Below are positions 1 through 8,184 of a stretch of DNA of 19,276 nt, in pieces. The position numbers and the translations under genes are program-made. The stretch's first letter is position 1. Each line of letters starts with the position of its first letter. The notes beneath the pieces were generated by a model. That model was not told where the DNA came from, searched no databases, and worked only from the letters and a program-made list of their open reading frames with translations. The stretch is from an uncultured Fibrobacter sp. (lineage in GTDB: Bacteria > Fibrobacterota > Fibrobacteria > Fibrobacterales > Fibrobacteraceae). The stretch lies in contig CALATK010000204.1 in assembly GCA_937891805.1 (NCBI GenBank), positions 1 to 19,276 on the forward strand. Direction: 5' to 3'.

Positions 1-890
1 ATCACCTGAGTCAGAAGCTTGCGGGAACACGGGACATCGCCACGGTCACCAACGCTAGGCACCGGGAAAGTCTCATCTTCTATCAGGTTGTTCAGGCGGC
101 AAGTGCCGTAGCGTTTCTTGATATCTTCCGCCTTCGAAAGGGAAATGGGCACGCTCAGGCACTTGCTGATATCGCTGGTAATGGCGTTTCCGGCCACGTC
201 CAGAGAGGCCGTGTAACGGACGGACTCGCCCACAAATACGGCGATGTCGGCCGAACCCGCTCCAATGTCAATAAGGGCCACGCCCAGTTCACGTTCGTCA
301 TCGGTCAGTACTGCCGAGGCGGCGGCCAAAGGTTCCAGCACCAGTTCTTCTACATGAAGGCCTGCGCGGGTGACGCTCTTGTCCAGGTTCTGGATGGCAT
401 TCGGGCGGGAGGTGACCACCTGAACGTCAACGCTGAGCCTGCGACCGTTAAGCCCCTTCGGATTGCGGATTCCCGCCTGGTCGTCCAGGGTGTATTCTCC
501 GGGGAACACGTGAAGGATCTGTCCTGCCGATTCCGGGATGGTACTCGCCAGGTTCTTGACCCGTTCAATATCCACTTCGCGAACTTCTCCGGTAGGGAGC
601 GTAATCAGGCCCTTGTAATTGACAGAGGACACGTGGCTTCCGGCAATACCCACGTAGACATCGCGAACATCGAAATCGATGAAGGGTTCCAGTTGCCTGA
701 TGACATTCTGCAGCGTTTCCACCACGTCGTCCATCTCGTCAGGACGCTTCAGGGGCAGGGCCCCGCAGCAAAGAATCCGGACCGTGTTGTCGGGGTTCAT
801 GGCTCCCGCGAACAGGTTAATCTTGGAAGTCCCGATGTCGAGACCGAAAACCAGATCTTCTTTTCTCAATTCGTTGTTGTTGTCATCCAT
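1..890 (-). CDS. ftsA: Cell division protein FtsA, 3' end cut by window edge
   Basis: FtsA is an actin-like ATPase that ties FtsZ to the inner membrane and recruits later divisome proteins. About 296 N-terminal residues are present out of the family's usual 400-430; the C-terminus, with its membrane-targeting helix, lies outside the window. Seen in the translation: the phosphate-1 type motif FGLDIGTSK near residues 14-22, a region like the FtsA-specific 1C subdomain (YVGIAGSHVSS, KGLITLP), the second phosphate loop LIDIGAGSADIAVF, and near the edge a segment ending PSVGDR that fits FtsA. The ATG at 888-890 lies inside the 3' end of ftsQ (8-nt overlap), so translation is probably coupled. It is the last gene of this operon visible here; ftsZ would be expected next but is not in view. 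Identification is firm. Confidence 0.93.
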   Translation of the reverse strand, partial: MDDNNNELRKEDLVFGLDIGTSKINLFAGAMNPDNTVRILCCGALPLKRPDEMDDVVETLQNVIRQLEPFIDFDVRDVYVGIAGSHVSSVNYKGLITLPTGEVREVDIERVKNLASTIPESAGQILHVFPGEYTLDDQAGIRNPKGLNGRRLSVDVQVVTSRPNAIQNLDKSVTRAGLHVEELVLEPLAAASAVLTDDERELGVALIDIGAGSADIAVFVGESVRYTASLDVAGNAITSDISKCLSVPISLSKAEDIKKRYGTCRLNNLIEDETFPVPSVGDRGDVPCSRKLLTQV

Positions 891-1728
891 TGACACACCT
901 CTTGTCAAAATTCCTTATGTACAAGAAACCCGCAAAACGCAAATCCACCTCTCCGGCACAGTTCATGTCCTGAGGGAACCCGCGCTTCACCGATTCGTAT
1001 AAGGTCCATAGATTACTGTCCCATTCCCTTTCGGGGAACAGAACCTTGTAGCCCACATCGCTAAAGAACACTTCGTATGCCCGGTGCTCATCGCTCCAGG
1101 ATACCTGAGATACAAGACCGTAAAGTTCGGCATTTTCCTGCTTGAGCTTTTGCAGGTGCGACGCCACATCTGCAATACGTTCAAAGGCCATAGAATCCAC
1201 CACCGGCAAGTGGAACGCCGTAGAGGTGGACATGGGCAAGAGAAGCCCCCGTTCCGAATAAACCGTAGCATGGCTCCCTTGGAAATACGCCACCACAGGC
1301 GAGGATTCCTGCACCTTGATGGTGAGGGAAGAGGGAAAATGCTTTTCCACCGTCACCTTGTGAATCAGGGGGAGCTGCATCAAGTTTTTCTCTACAGAAT
1401 CCTCGAACACTTCGGACAGGAGCATTCCAGGTTCCACCTGGGCATTCTGCACCACGTCTTCCCAGGTGAGCATGCGGTTACCTTCAATATCGATATACTG
1501 CAGGTGCCGAAGTTCCATGGGGTTGAAACGTTGCAGGTAGAAACGGTTCGTCCACGCGAGAGTAGCAAGGATTGCCAGCACAAGGCCAATAATCCAGCCA
1601 CGACGCTTAAACCAGCCCAAGCTTTTCTTCGCGCCATTCTTGATTTTCATGGCACGGGTGCGCTTGCGCTTCTCCTCGTTGTAGCCTATACGGCGTCCAA
1701 GGAATGTGGTTTTAGGACTCAAATACAT
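883..1728 (-). CDS. ftsQ: Cell division protein FtsQ (POTRA domain)
   Basis: FtsQ (DivIB family) is a bitopic inner-membrane protein linking cytoplasmic and periplasmic divisome parts. The 281-residue product has a basic cytoplasmic tail, one membrane segment at about 45-60 and then a POTRA domain at about 74-142 (LQYIDIEGNRMLTWEDV, then PLIHKVTVEKHFPSSLTIKV), followed by the FtsQ beta domain. Length and order fit the family. It overlaps murC upstream by 10 nt and ftsA downstream by 8 nt. The start is uncertain: the ATG at 1728 sits only one base after a GGAGG, whereas the in-frame TTG two codons later (1722) has ideal 7-nt spacing, so TTG may be the true start. ddl, which often lies between murC and ftsQ, is absent. 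Assignment rests on architecture and position, since FtsQ sequences diverge widely. Confidence 0.88.
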   Translation of the reverse strand: MYLSPKTTFLGRRIGYNEEKRKRTRAMKIKNGAKKSLGWFKRRGWIIGLVLAILATLAWTNRFYLQRFNPMELRHLQYIDIEGNRMLTWEDVVQNAQVEPGMLLSEVFEDSVEKNLMQLPLIHKVTVEKHFPSSLTIKVQESSPVVAYFQGSHATVYSERGLLLPMSTSTAFHLPVVDSMAFERIADVASHLQKLKQENAELYGLVSQVSWSDEHRAYEVFFSDVGYKVLFPEREWDSNLWTLYESVKRGFPQDMNCAGEVDLRFAGFLYIRNFDKRCVNG

Positions 1729-3101
1729 TCCTCCAAAATCTTCTGGCCCAGTTTCCAGATGTTGCCGGCGCCCATCAGCACCACCACATCACCCGGTTTG
1801 AGTTCTTCTTTCAAAATCGGCAGCAGGTTCATCTGGTCGCCCACAAAGCGGGCGTTCCGGTGACCAAAAGCAAGAGCGCTGTCAGAAACAAGTGCACCGG
1901 TCACACCTTCAATAGGCCGCTCACGGGCAGGGTAAATGTCGGTGCACAGCAGCACATCGCAGTTGGCAAAGGCACTTCCGAAGGCGTCGTGCTGGTCCCT
2001 GGTGCGGGAAAACAGATGGGGCTGGAAAGCCACAATCACGCGGCGATCCGGGAAAGCATCCCTGAACCCTTGCAGGGTCGCCGTCGCCTCCGTGGGATGA
2101 TGAGCGTAATCGTCGAACACCAGCACATCGTTCTTTTCGCCCAAAAATTCAAAGCGACGCTGCACGCCTTCAAAGGCGGCCACGGCACGTCTTGCCACTT
2201 CCACGTCGATTCCCTCTTCCATGGCAAGGGCCACGGCGGCGGTGGCGTTCAGCACATTGTGCCGCCCCGGAATCTGCAGCTGGAATTCGCCGAGAGATTT
2301 CCCGTCGTTGAAAATTTCAAAATGAGGGTATCCCTTCTCGAAACGGAGGTTGTCGATATGGTACTTGGCCTGGCGGGAGAACCCGTAGGTAATCACCGGC
2401 TTGCGCACCTTGGAATAAATCTGCTGAACGTTGGGGTCGTCAATGCAAAGGATGGCCTGTCCGTAAAAGGGAATCTTGTTCACGAACTGGACAAAGGCTT
2501 CCTTGATTTCGTCAATATTTTCGTAGGTGTCCAGATGGTCGGCATCGATGTTGGTCACGATAGCGGAACTGGGCATCATGGAGAGGAAACTGCGGTCAAA
2601 CTCGTCGCTTTCGGCAATGAGGTAATCCCCCTTGCCCACTTTTGCGCCGCTTCCCTTGCCCTTCACCACGCCACCAACGATAATGGTGGGGTCAAGACCC
2701 GCCGCTTCCCAGATTTCTCCGACAATAGAAGTGGTGGTGGTCTTGCCGTGTGTACCGGAAATAGCCAAGGTGTATTTCATGCGCATGAGTTCGCCAAGCA
2801 TTTCGGCACGGCGGATCACGGGTATGCGGCGGGCGCGAGCCTCTACCAGCTCGGGATTGTCGTAAGGAATGGCAGAAGAGTAAACCACCAGGTCGGCGTC
2901 TTCCACATTCTTGGCCTCGTGCTTGCTATCCACGCGGATACCCAGGTGCTTCAGGTAGTCAATGACAGAGCCCTCGCCCATGTCCGAGCCGGTCACCACA
3001 AAGCCGTTCTCGTGAAGGACTTCTGCGATACCGGACATACCGGCACCACCGATACCCACCATGTGCAAGCGACGGACACGTTTACAATCATTAATCTGCA
3101 T
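1719..3101 (-). CDS. murC: UDP-N-acetylmuramate--L-alanine ligase MurC
   Basis: MurC adds L-alanine to UDP-MurNAc with ATP in the cytoplasm, the first step of the peptide stem. The 460-residue product is full length. The N-terminal Rossmann domain is clear (MVGIGGAGMSGIAEVL, 14-29), followed by the ATP loop GTHGKTTT (116-123), the central Mur ligase segment with SDEFDRSFL and NIDADHLDTY (165-193), and the C-terminal motif DDYAHHPTE (330-338) typical of MurC. Its ATG shares one base with the murG stop (TAATG), so the two are translationally coupled, and its own end overlaps ftsQ by 10 nt. The SGTHGK form of the loop separates it from MurD, MurE and MurF. No missing residues were noticed. Confidence 0.96.
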   Translation of the reverse strand: MQINDCKRVRRLHMVGIGGAGMSGIAEVLHENGFVVTGSDMGEGSVIDYLKHLGIRVDSKHEAKNVEDADLVVYSSAIPYDNPELVEARARRIPVIRRAEMLGELMRMKYTLAISGTHGKTTTTSIVGEIWEAAGLDPTIIVGGVVKGKGSGAKVGKGDYLIAESDEFDRSFLSMMPSSAIVTNIDADHLDTYENIDEIKEAFVQFVNKIPFYGQAILCIDDPNVQQIYSKVRKPVITYGFSRQAKYHIDNLRFEKGYPHFEIFNDGKSLGEFQLQIPGRHNVLNATAAVALAMEEGIDVEVARRAVAAFEGVQRRFEFLGEKNDVLVFDDYAHHPTEATATLQGFRDAFPDRRVIVAFQPHLFSRTRDQHDAFGSAFANCDVLLCTDIYPARERPIEGVTGALVSDSALAFGHRNARFVGDQMNLLPILKEELKPGDVVVLMGAGNIWKLGQKILEECI

Positions 3102-4171
3102 TATGCACTTTCCTTTTCCAAAATCACCTTTGCAATCTTGTCGGCTGCATCGGGCATTCCAAGCTTCTTTGCCGCAGCCGCCATCTTGGCCAGTTTCTCG
3201 CTATCGAACAGCAGGGATTCCACCTTGTCCCACAAATGATTCTCGTCGCTGTCCAGCTCCACCAAGGCAGCCCCCGCCTTTTCAACGGCACGGGCGTTGT
3301 GTTCCTGATGGTTTGCCGTAGCATGGGGGAACGGGAGCAAAATAGAGGGCTTGCCGAAGGCAAGGATTTCTGCCAGGGCCGAAGCTCCTGCGCGGCTGAT
3401 AATCAGATCCGCATGTTTCATGTAGGCGTAGATCCCGTTCAAGAATCCCTTCACCGACACGTTGGGCAGAATTCCCAGACGACCCGTAATGTCATCTACA
3501 TTCTTGACTCCTACCTGCCACACCACGGAAACGTCCTCGTTCCCGGTAATCCGGCCGATACTTTCCTCAATTTTCGTATTGATGCCAACGGCCCCCTGAG
3601 AGCCCCCTACGATAAACACGGCCTTCTTGCCTTCGCGAAATTCCACGGGGCGTTCCAGGCTGTCTTCGGCGGGCAATTCACGGACGGGGTTTCCAAAAAT
3701 CATTGTCTTTCCTGCCGGGAAATACTTGGCGGCATCTTCGGAGGTCACAAAAACGGTCTTCGCGTAGCGAGCGCCCATCTTATTTGCAATTCCCGCCACC
3801 GCATTCTGTTCCTGCAGGTAAACGGGGATGCCCATGCTGCCTGCGGCAAGAACAATCGGGAGCGAAACGTAACCGCCCGTCGCCACCACCACGTCGGGTT
3901 TTACCTTGCGGATCACCTTCTTGGCATTGGACAGGGACTTGAGCAACTTGTAGGGCAGCGCCAGGTTCTTGAGGAACGGACCGCGATGAAGGGGCTCTGC
4001 GGTAATGTATTCGTAGGGCCAGTTGCCTGCCACCAGGCGCTCTTCCATAGAATTCTTACGACCGGCAAAGGTAATGTCTTCAACACCCATTTTCTTGAGG
4101 CTTTCGGCAATAGCCACAGCCGGGAAAATGTGTCCAGCGGTTCCACCGCACACAAAAAGGAACTTTTTCAT
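3101..4171 (-). CDS. murG: UDP-GlcNAc:lipid I GlcNAc transferase MurG
   Basis: MurG (GT28 family) transfers GlcNAc from UDP-GlcNAc to lipid I on the inner leaflet of the cytoplasmic membrane, making lipid II. The 356-residue product has the N-terminal glycine loop GGTAGHIFPA (9-18; many homologues have GGTGGH), ATGGYVS (97-103), YLQEQN (118-123), the second-domain loop GGSQGA (189-194), the donor-binding segment ISRAGASALAE (258-268) and PHATANHQEHNA (282-293). A good Shine-Dalgarno, AAGGAG, lies 7 nt before the ATG. The start overlaps the ftsW stop by 4 nt (ATGA), and the end shares a base with murC. Placement after ftsW and before murC is the standard dcw order. Confidence 0.96.
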   Translation of the reverse strand: MKKFLFVCGGTAGHIFPAVAIAESLKKMGVEDITFAGRKNSMEERLVAGNWPYEYITAEPLHRGPFLKNLALPYKLLKSLSNAKKVIRKVKPDVVVATGGYVSLPIVLAAGSMGIPVYLQEQNAVAGIANKMGARYAKTVFVTSEDAAKYFPAGKTMIFGNPVRELPAEDSLERPVEFREGKKAVFIVGGSQGAVGINTKIEESIGRITGNEDVSVVWQVGVKNVDDITGRLGILPNVSVKGFLNGIYAYMKHADLIISRAGASALAEILAFGKPSILLPFPHATANHQEHNARAVEKAGAALVELDSDENHLWDKVESLLFDSEKLAKMAAAAKKLGMPDAADKIAKVILEKESA

Positions 4172-5337
4172 CGTCCACTCCTTGAAGTTTCATAATCCGT
4201 ACGGGGGCGAGTATCCGTCCTGTCCCCGTTTTTCATATAGGGTTCCCAGATTTTCGTGCCTGTTCCCGGTTTCGATATGTTCAAAAGAATCCCGATGAAC
4301 AGGGCCGAGAAAATCAGGTTAGTTCCGCCAAAGCTGAGGAAAGGCAAGGGCTGCCCTGTGGTGGGGAAAAGCCCCGTACTCACACAGACATGCACCAGGA
4401 AATTCAGGAACAGGGAAATCGTCAAAGCCACCGCCATGTACTTTCCGAAACGGCTAGAAGAATTGCGGGCGATTTCAAAGCCCTGGTAGAACAACATTCC
4501 AAAAAGAAGGAGTATCGCAAAAGTCCCCACAAAGCCGAACTCCTCGCCTATTACCGCATAGACCACGTCTTTGTGGGCCTCGGGCAGGTAGCCCAGTTTC
4601 TGCACGCCCATGCCGAAGCCGGTCCCGAAAAATCCTCCGTTCCCGAGAGCTTCAAGAGCGTGTTCACCCTGGTAGGCCGAATTCTGGTTCTCCGCCGGAT
4701 TGAAGAAGGCCATCAGACGCTTTGAGGTGTGAGACTTAATCAAAAGCACGATCAGGCCCACCGGAACGCAGGCCGCAAGAGAGATGGCAATGTACTTGAA
4801 CCGGGCTTCCGCCACAAACAAAACCGCAAGGGTGATGCCCGCAAACAGGAGCAACATAGAGAAGTTCGGTTGCAGGGCCAAGAGGATTGCCGAAATCCCG
4901 AAGGGAATCGCCGGCTGTATCAGGCTGCATTTCAGGGTCTTGATTTCGGTACCTGCCACCGCAAGTTTCGCGCATATCCAAGAAATCAAGCCCAGTTTCA
5001 AGATTTCAGAGGGCTGGATTCCCCAAATCCAGCGGTTGGCGCCCTTGACGCTACCGCCGGCCACAATGGCCGCCACCGTAAGCACCGCCCCGATAATGAA
5101 CACCACGCGGGAGCCCTTCATCCACACGCTGTAATCGACCTTTGAAACAACGAACATGATAACCAGGGCCGCAAGGACCTTCCACAGGTGGGCCTTCAGG
5201 TAGAATTCCGGAGAAAGTCCCCGTTGCAGGGCGTGAGGCGTTGACGCCGTATAAACTACGGCTATGCCGAAGCATATCAACAAGAGCGTTGCAAGCAACA
5301 GCCACTTGTTTACGCCTATGGTCTGCATGTTATTCAT
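4168..5337 (-). CDS. ftsW: Septal peptidoglycan polymerase FtsW (SEDS family)
   Basis: FtsW is the SEDS-family glycan polymerase of the septum, working with the transpeptidase FtsI encoded upstream. The 389-residue product is highly hydrophobic, with about ten membrane segments between 12 and 355. Motifs seen: GANRWIWG (99-106), LQPNFSMLLL (155-164), and LPEAHKDVVYAVIGEEFGFVG (251-271), whose Asp257 matches the catalytic Asp known in the family; then PLPFLSFGGTNL (330-341). The last ~35 residues are hydrophilic and basic, a cytoplasmic tail that may contact partners. It follows murF after only 22 nt, where mraY and murD normally lie. RodA is the main alternative, but the cluster context favours FtsW. 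The Asn in QPNFS replaces the Asp of proteobacterial PDxGT motifs; I recall similar forms in Bacteroidetes, so it is probably lineage-specific. Confidence 0.93.
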   Translation of the reverse strand: MNNMQTIGVNKWLLLATLLLICFGIAVVYTASTPHALQRGLSPEFYLKAHLWKVLAALVIMFVVSKVDYSVWMKGSRVVFIIGAVLTVAAIVAGGSVKGANRWIWGIQPSEILKLGLISWICAKLAVAGTEIKTLKCSLIQPAIPFGISAILLALQPNFSMLLLFAGITLAVLFVAEARFKYIAISLAACVPVGLIVLLIKSHTSKRLMAFFNPAENQNSAYQGEHALEALGNGGFFGTGFGMGVQKLGYLPEAHKDVVYAVIGEEFGFVGTFAILLLFGMLFYQGFEIARNSSSRFGKYMAVALTISLFLNFLVHVCVSTGLFPTTGQPLPFLSFGGTNLIFSALFIGILLNISKPGTGTKIWEPYMKNGDRTDTRPRTDYETSRSGR

Positions 5338-5359
5338 CTAAAGACAGTTCCTTATACCT

Positions 5360-6763
5360 TTAAGCCTTGGACACCAGAGAAAGTTTCAGCAGAGCATCTA
5401 CTACCTGCTCCATTTTCATCCCGCGAGATCCCTTGACCAAGAGCACGTCGCCCTTGCTCACCACGTCCGAAAGGAAAACGATGGCGTCCTGCACAGTGTC
5501 AAAATGTTCCACGCAGCCCATGCCCTTTTCCTTCGCTCCCTTCACATAGTTCTTCGCTTCTTCGCCAACAGTCACCAGCAAGTCAAAGTTCATTTCGGGA
5601 ACCAGCGCCCCGATACTCCGGTGCAGTTCCTTGGATTCCTTGCCCAGTTCCAGCATATCGCCAAGGACCGCAATACGGCTACCTTCCACATTCATGTTAC
5701 CGATGGTCTGCAGGGCCATGCGGGTAGAAGAGGGGTTCGCGTTGTAGCAGTCGGACACAATCTTGAAACCGTCGCCCTTCTTGATTTCCATGCGCATGTT
5801 GGTGGCGCGGAAATTCTTGAGCACCTTGGCGATTTCCGCCTTAGGGATACGGAAGGCCTCGCCCACGGCAATAGCTGCCAGGGCATTGTACAAGTTATGG
5901 GTTCCGGGCACGTTCAGTACAAAGTGGGTGCGGCCCACGTAAAAGTCGGCGCAGGCGTTTTCGTTCCAGCTAAGCTTTTCGGGTTTCACCACACCACGGC
6001 GGAGCCCGAAGGTCACCACCTTGTAGTTTTTGGTGGATTTCACCTTGCAAAGCCTCGGGTCGTCGGCGTTCACAATCAGGGTACCGTTCTTCTTGAGGCC
6101 TGCGGTAATGGTAATCTTTTCGCGGAAAACACCGTCCAGGTCGCCCAAGCGTTCCAGATGAGAAGCGCCGATGTTGGTAATCACCGCCACGTCGGGTTCT
6201 GCCGCCAGAGAAAGAGGGCGGATTTCGTCGGGGCCGCTGGTGCCCATCTCCACCACGGCGGCTTCGTGCTTGTGCTTCAGCTGGAAAAGGGTCATGGGCA
6301 CGCCGATATGGTTGTTGAAGTTTCCGGCGGTAGCGTGGGTCACGAACTTGGAAGAAAGCACCGCCTTCACCATTTCCTTGGTAGTGGTCTTGCCGTTACT
6401 GCCGGTAATGGCCACCTTCTTCACCTTGAAAAGCCTCTGGTATCCCTTGGCCAGCTTGAGCAACGCCTTGGTGGTATCGTCCACAGGCGCGTAGGCCTTG
6501 AAGGTTTCGTTTTGGGTAGAGTATTCTTCCACGGCTGTCTGGTTTACAACGCTCATGAGCGCCCCTTCCTTTTCCATCTGGTTTACAAACTTGTGGGCAT
6601 CAAAACGGACACCCTTGATAGGCCAAAAGACAACTCCCTTGGCGCTTTCCCTAGAATCCATGCAGAGATTCACCTTGCGTTTCAAAACCTTGGGAACAAC
6701 TCCCACAGGTTCCGTTTCCAGAATCTTCAGCATTTCACCTATTGTCAAATCCAACTTCAGCAT
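5360..6763 (-). CDS. murF: UDP-MurNAc-tripeptide--D-Ala-D-Ala ligase MurF
   Basis: MurF adds D-alanyl-D-alanine to UDP-MurNAc-tripeptide, completing the soluble pentapeptide precursor. The 467-residue product carries the N-terminal substrate domain with DSRESAKGVVFWPIKG (36-51), the ATP loop ITGSNGKTTTKEMV (119-132), FNNHIGVPMTLFQL and EMGTSGPDEI in the central domain, and SDCYNANPSSTRMAL in the C-terminal ligase domain (the YNANPxS signature of MurF). The ATG overlaps the 3' end of murE by 7 nt. The next gene downstream is ftsW rather than mraY, so the cluster as seen cannot encode the MraY or MurD steps. Identification is firm. Confidence 0.96.
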   Translation of the reverse strand: MLKLDLTIGEMLKILETEPVGVVPKVLKRKVNLCMDSRESAKGVVFWPIKGVRFDAHKFVNQMEKEGALMSVVNQTAVEEYSTQNETFKAYAPVDDTTKALLKLAKGYQRLFKVKKVAITGSNGKTTTKEMVKAVLSSKFVTHATAGNFNNHIGVPMTLFQLKHKHEAAVVEMGTSGPDEIRPLSLAAEPDVAVITNIGASHLERLGDLDGVFREKITITAGLKKNGTLIVNADDPRLCKVKSTKNYKVVTFGLRRGVVKPEKLSWNENACADFYVGRTHFVLNVPGTHNLYNALAAIAVGEAFRIPKAEIAKVLKNFRATNMRMEIKKGDGFKIVSDCYNANPSSTRMALQTIGNMNVEGSRIAVLGDMLELGKESKELHRSIGALVPEMNFDLLVTVGEEAKNYVKGAKEKGMGCVEHFDTVQDAIVFLSDVVSKGDVLLVKGSRGMKMEQVVDALLKLSLVSKA

Positions 6764-8184
6764 TTTTCCATAGCCTTTACTGCAATCTCGCGGTCGTCAA
6801 AATGATGTTTAGTCTTTCCGATAATCTGGTAGTCCTCGTGGCCCTTGCCCGCAATCACCAGCCAGTCACCGTCCTTCAGTTCGGCACAGGCCTTGTAAAT
6901 GGCCTCTTCGCGGTTTTCCACCACGGAGAACTTGTCCGTCTTCATGCCGGCGCGCACATCGTTGATGATATCTGTCGGGTTTTCGGTACGGGGGTTGTCC
7001 GAAGTGAGCCAGGCCTTGTCCGCCATACGTTCGGCGATAGCCCCCATAATGGGCCGTTTGGTCTTGTCGCGGTCGCCACCGCAGCCGAACACGCAAGAGA
7101 GTTTGCCCCTGCAAAGGCTGCGGGCGGTAGAGAGCACGCGCTCTAACGCGTCGGGAGTGTGGGCGTAGTCCACAATCACGTGGCGACCATTACGGTTCCA
7201 CACCTTCTCGAAACGTCCGGGCACCCGAATGCCTGCCAGGGCCTTGCGCATGGCCGCCTCCGGCACACCGACAGCCTTCGCCCACGAAAGCACCAGCATC
7301 ACGTTATCTACGTTAAAGTCCCCGCAAAGGGGCGTCTCGAAAGGCTCGCCGCTAATGGCGGGCAACAACATCTTCAGGCCGTCTTCGGTGTTTTCGACAG
7401 GGCCTTCGGGCTTCACATTAGCGCTAACGATTCCAAGACGCGAGACAGCCACCTTGCGGCCCGCTTCAATCTCGGTCAGGGAATCGTATAGTTTCTTTCC
7501 GTAGGAATCATCTACGTTAATGACAGCCACACCGTCACTGGCGAGGTAACGGGTAAACAAAAGCTTTTTCGCCTCAAAGTAGGCGTCCATGGTCTTGTGG
7601 AAATCCAGGTGGTCCTGGGTCAGGTTGCTGAACAGGCCGCTCCTGTAAAGCACTCCAGCCATGCGTCCCTGATAAAGGGAATGGGACGACGCCTCCATCA
7701 CCAGGTCGGTGCAGCCCGCCTCTACGGCAGAGGCGGCAAAGGCGTACAGGTCCAAAAGTCCCGGCGTCGTGAGGGTCGCCTGCACGGACTTTTCGCCAAT
7801 CTTGTTCTTGATGGTCCCCAGCAGGGCCACCTTGTGGCCAGCGGCGGTGAGCATAGCATCCATCAAGAAGGCGCTGGTGGTCTTGCCGTTGGTCCCCGTC
7901 ACCGCATGAGCGGTAAGCTTACTGAATGGATCCTTGTAGAAAATCTTTGCCGCTTCCAGACGGGCCCTGCGCACATCCATCACCTGGATCCACTTGGCGG
8001 TCATCTTTTCGGGAGCGGGCATTTCGGCCACCACGGCGACAGCGCCTGCGTCAAGCGCCTTTTGGGCAAATTCTTCCGCCCCTTCCGTAGGCATGGAGAA
8101 GAACAGGTTCCCCGGTTTCACCCGGCGGGAATCGTCGCAAAGTCCAGTCACTTGGAGGTTCTGCATCAATCCTTCAGAAATCAT
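6757..8184 (-). CDS. murE: UDP-MurNAc-tripeptide synthetase MurE (meso-DAP type)
   Basis: MurE adds the third amino acid to UDP-MurNAc-L-Ala-D-Glu. The 475-residue product has the N-terminal DDSRRVKPGNLFFS (17-30), ATP loop TGTNGKTTSAFL (96-107), MEASSHSLYQGR (163-174), DHLDFHKTMDAYFEAK (191-206), the FGCGGDRDKTKRP segment (366-378), DNPR at 396-399 and GKGHEDYQ at 447-454. DNPR is the known signature of enzymes using meso-diaminopimelate rather than lysine, so this organism should have DAP-type peptidoglycan, as expected for a Gram-negative. The ATG shares one base with the ftsI stop (TGATG), and the end overlaps murF by 7 nt. No defects seen. Confidence 0.96.
   Translation of the reverse strand: MISEGLMQNLQVTGLCDDSRRVKPGNLFFSMPTEGAEEFAQKALDAGAVAVVAEMPAPEKMTAKWIQVMDVRRARLEAAKIFYKDPFSKLTAHAVTGTNGKTTSAFLMDAMLTAAGHKVALLGTIKNKIGEKSVQATLTTPGLLDLYAFAASAVEAGCTDLVMEASSHSLYQGRMAGVLYRSGLFSNLTQDHLDFHKTMDAYFEAKKLLFTRYLASDGVAVINVDDSYGKKLYDSLTEIEAGRKVAVSRLGIVSANVKPEGPVENTEDGLKMLLPAISGEPFETPLCGDFNVDNVMLVLSWAKAVGVPEAAMRKALAGIRVPGRFEKVWNRNGRHVIVDYAHTPDALERVLSTARSLCRGKLSCVFGCGGDRDKTKRPIMGAIAERMADKAWLTSDNPRTENPTDIINDVRAGMKTDKFSVVENREEAIYKACAELKDGDWLVIAGKGHEDYQIIGKTKHHFDDREIAVKAMEKC

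Noticed and set aside
1860..3239. 459-codon open frame on the plus strand
   Set aside because: It lies wholly opposite murC and the murG end; the product is His/Gly-rich with no family features. It is a mirror frame caused by codon bias.
4855..4890. QPNFS in FtsW lacking the usual PDxGT Asp
   Set aside because: Asn-containing versions appear in FCB-group FtsW as far as I recall, and the catalytic Asp257 is present, so a defect is not supported.
5504..6805. 433-codon open frame on the plus strand
   Set aside because: Antisense to murF, His-rich, no recognisable domain; a shadow of the real gene. The same holds for the plus-strand frames at 7,597-8,559 and 9,291-10,112.
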